5,336 bases of DNA from an uncultured Clostridium sp. Its GTDB lineage: Bacteria > Bacillota > Clostridia > Oscillospirales > Acutalibacteraceae. The position numbers and the translations under genes are program-made. The stretch is taken from NCBI GenBank assembly GCA_900547915.1, contig URIN01000124.1, positions 1 through 5,336 of the forward strand. Direction: 5' to 3'. This document shows positions 4,376 to 5,336 of this stretch, piece by piece. Below the pieces are notes generated by a model that saw only the letters and a list, made by a program, of their open reading frames with translations, was not told the DNA's origin and did not search any database. Position 1 is the first letter of the stretch. Every line of letters starts with the position of its first letter.

Positions 4376-5257
4376 TTACAGAAAGCTGCACAGATAATTG
4401 ATGACGCAGCGCATTTGGGGTGTTATCCATTTATCATGATGATAAAGCATTTGAATCCAAATTTCAGGTGAAAAATTCTTGAGTTTCAGCCTTTTGAGTT
4501 TTCCGCTTTTAACATAATCATCCGTAACAAAATCAGGCAAAAAGGATATGCCCGAATTCTGACTGACAAGGTGGCAAATAAGGTCTGTATCGCCGATTTC
4601 AAGCACAGGTTCAAGAGGCAAACCGTTTCTTGCGGCATAATCTTCAAACACCTGGCGGTAGCTCATACCCTTCTCTGTCAATATCATAGGTATATCCCTG
4701 ATATTTTCGATTGATACTTCTTCTTTATCAGCAATTTCATTTTCGGGTGAAACAATAAGACTGGTATTGACCTGATATTCCTTTTCTATAACATAATCTG
4801 TGTCATAAATATGCTTGTCGAGCGTGAAAACGAGGTCTACATTATTTTGCTTGGCAAGGCGGAACATCTCCTGCGTATTAGTCAAAATGATTTCGAGCCT
4901 GATATTCGGATATTGCTTGTTGAACGAACTGAAGTTGTTCCAGAAAATAAAATGGCAGAGCGAATCCGCCATAGCTATGCGAATTGTTACACCTGCATCG
5001 CTTGTGTCATTCGCCGCCTTTTTTATCTCATCAGACACCGCAATCATTTTGTGGGCAAGGCTGAGTATCTCTCTGCCCTTAGGGGTCAGCTTAATGTTGT
5101 GATTTATTCGCTCAAAAAGAGTGGTATTAAGCTCTCTTTCAAGTTCCTTTATCTGGAATGATACGGCAGATTGTGTGTATCCCAGCTTTTCCGCCGCCTT
5201 TGTAAAACTGCTTTGCTCTGCAACATAAATAAAGGTTTCAAGTTTTTTCAGATCCAT
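4376..5257 (-). CDS. LysR-family transcriptional regulator (293 aa)
   Basis: The N-terminus is the classic LysR winged helix-turn-helix: MDLKKLETFIYVAEQSSFTK, then AAEKLGYTQSAVSFQIKELE (residues 21-40) as the DNA-reading helices, then TTLFER and LTPKGREIL (58-65) of the wing and linker helix. Residues 90-293 form the two-lobed periplasmic-binding-type effector domain. The full length matches the family (about 290-310). The start is ATG 5257, where LysR proteins normally begin; GGTG lies about 5 nt upstream. An open frame extends 16 codons further into the sequencing adapter and is not real. The gene reads in the same direction as the GNAT operon, unlike the common divergent LysR arrangement, and the downstream operon has its own promoter. 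The effector and targets are unknown. Base composition looks somewhat more GC-rich than the left third of the window. Its own promoter is mostly beyond the contig end. Confidence 0.93.
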   Translation of the reverse strand: MDLKKLETFIYVAEQSSFTKAAEKLGYTQSAVSFQIKELERELNTTLFERINHNIKLTPKGREILSLAHKMIAVSDEIKKAANDTSDAGVTIRIAMADSLCHFIFWNNFSSFNKQYPNIRLEIILTNTQEMFRLAKQNNVDLVFTLDKHIYDTDYVIEKEYQVNTSLIVSPENEIADKEEVSIENIRDIPMILTEKGMSYRQVFEDYAARNGLPLEPVLEIGDTDLICHLVSQNSGISFLPDFVTDDYVKSGKLKRLKLKNFSPEIWIQMLYHHDKWITPQMRCVINYLCSFL

Positions 5258-5290
5258 TATATCACCATAAAACAATTTTATCATATTAAC

Positions 5291-5336
5291 CTGTCTCTTA
5301 TACACATCTCCGAGCCCACGAGACGGACTCCTATCT
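5291..5336 (-). other. Untrimmed Nextera adapter with i7 index, right end
   Basis: Bases 5291-5324 are the reverse complement of the left adapter, starting with the 19-bp Tn5 mosaic end (5291-5309). They are followed by GGACTCCT (5325-5332), which matches Illumina Nextera i7 index N705, and by ATCT, the start of the P7 flow-cell sequence. This is synthetic. It shows that the contig was assembled from untrimmed reads and that native sequence stops at 5290. Confidence 0.98.

Noticed and set aside
4811..5161. Two overlapping plus-strand ORFs of 116 and 95 codons
   Set aside because: They are antisense shadows of the LysR gene, whose domain motifs are unambiguous; they have no promoter or ribosome binding site.
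36..5290. CRISPR array, rRNA or insertion sequence
   Set aside because: I looked for regularly spaced repeats, rRNA core sequence and transposase motifs and saw none.
1..5325. 35-bp perfect terminal inverted repeat resembling transposon ends
   Set aside because: Both copies are exact Nextera adapter with Tn5 mosaic ends, and the right copy continues into an i7 index; no transposase gene is present.

Overview
The window looks like a short assembled contig from a low-GC, Gram-positive, probably gut-associated Bacillota (Clostridia-like) metagenome. This is inferred from AT-rich coding sequence, strong GGAGG-type ribosome binding sites, a TTG start and intrinsic terminators with long U tracts; no marker gene fixes the taxon. 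Both outer ends are not biology. Bases 1-35 and 5291-5336 are untrimmed Illumina Nextera (Tn5) adapter, and the right end even carries an i7 index. Native sequence runs from 36 to 5290, and everything recognisable as a gene is on the minus strand.

Read in the direction of transcription (right to left), the first gene is a LysR-family regulator (4376-5257). Next comes a compact regulatory region with a near-consensus sigma-70-type promoter (TTGACA, 17 bp, TATAGT), a 12-bp palindrome just upstream of it, a 30-codon leader ORF with its own ribosome binding site, and a strong intrinsic terminator directly before the next gene. This is the layout of a leader-peptide/attenuator. It controls a tightly packed three-gene operon: a GNAT acetyltransferase (3618-4112), a class I SAM-dependent methyltransferase (2870-3643, overlapping the first by 26 nt) and a small P-loop kinase/NTPase (2382-2867, starting 2 nt after the methyltransferase stop). 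Three small group-transfer enzymes behind an attenuator suggest modification of a small molecule such as an antibiotic, but no substrate can be read from the sequence.

A 504-nt gene-free region (1878-2381) follows. It holds two back-to-back bidirectional terminators, a nested stem-loop and a possible plus-strand promoter that together could form a small RNA, plus a cluster of short direct and inverted repeats.

The left third has an extended -10 promoter driving a two-gene minus-strand operon: a 535-residue protein of unknown function with hydrophobic C-terminal segments and a His-rich motif, then, 10 nt later, a second gene that begins with an excellent ribosome binding site at 259 and is cut off by the contig end after 74 codons. 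This left part looks accessory. The unknown two-gene module and the attenuated GNAT-methyltransferase-kinase operon are the two most promising items.
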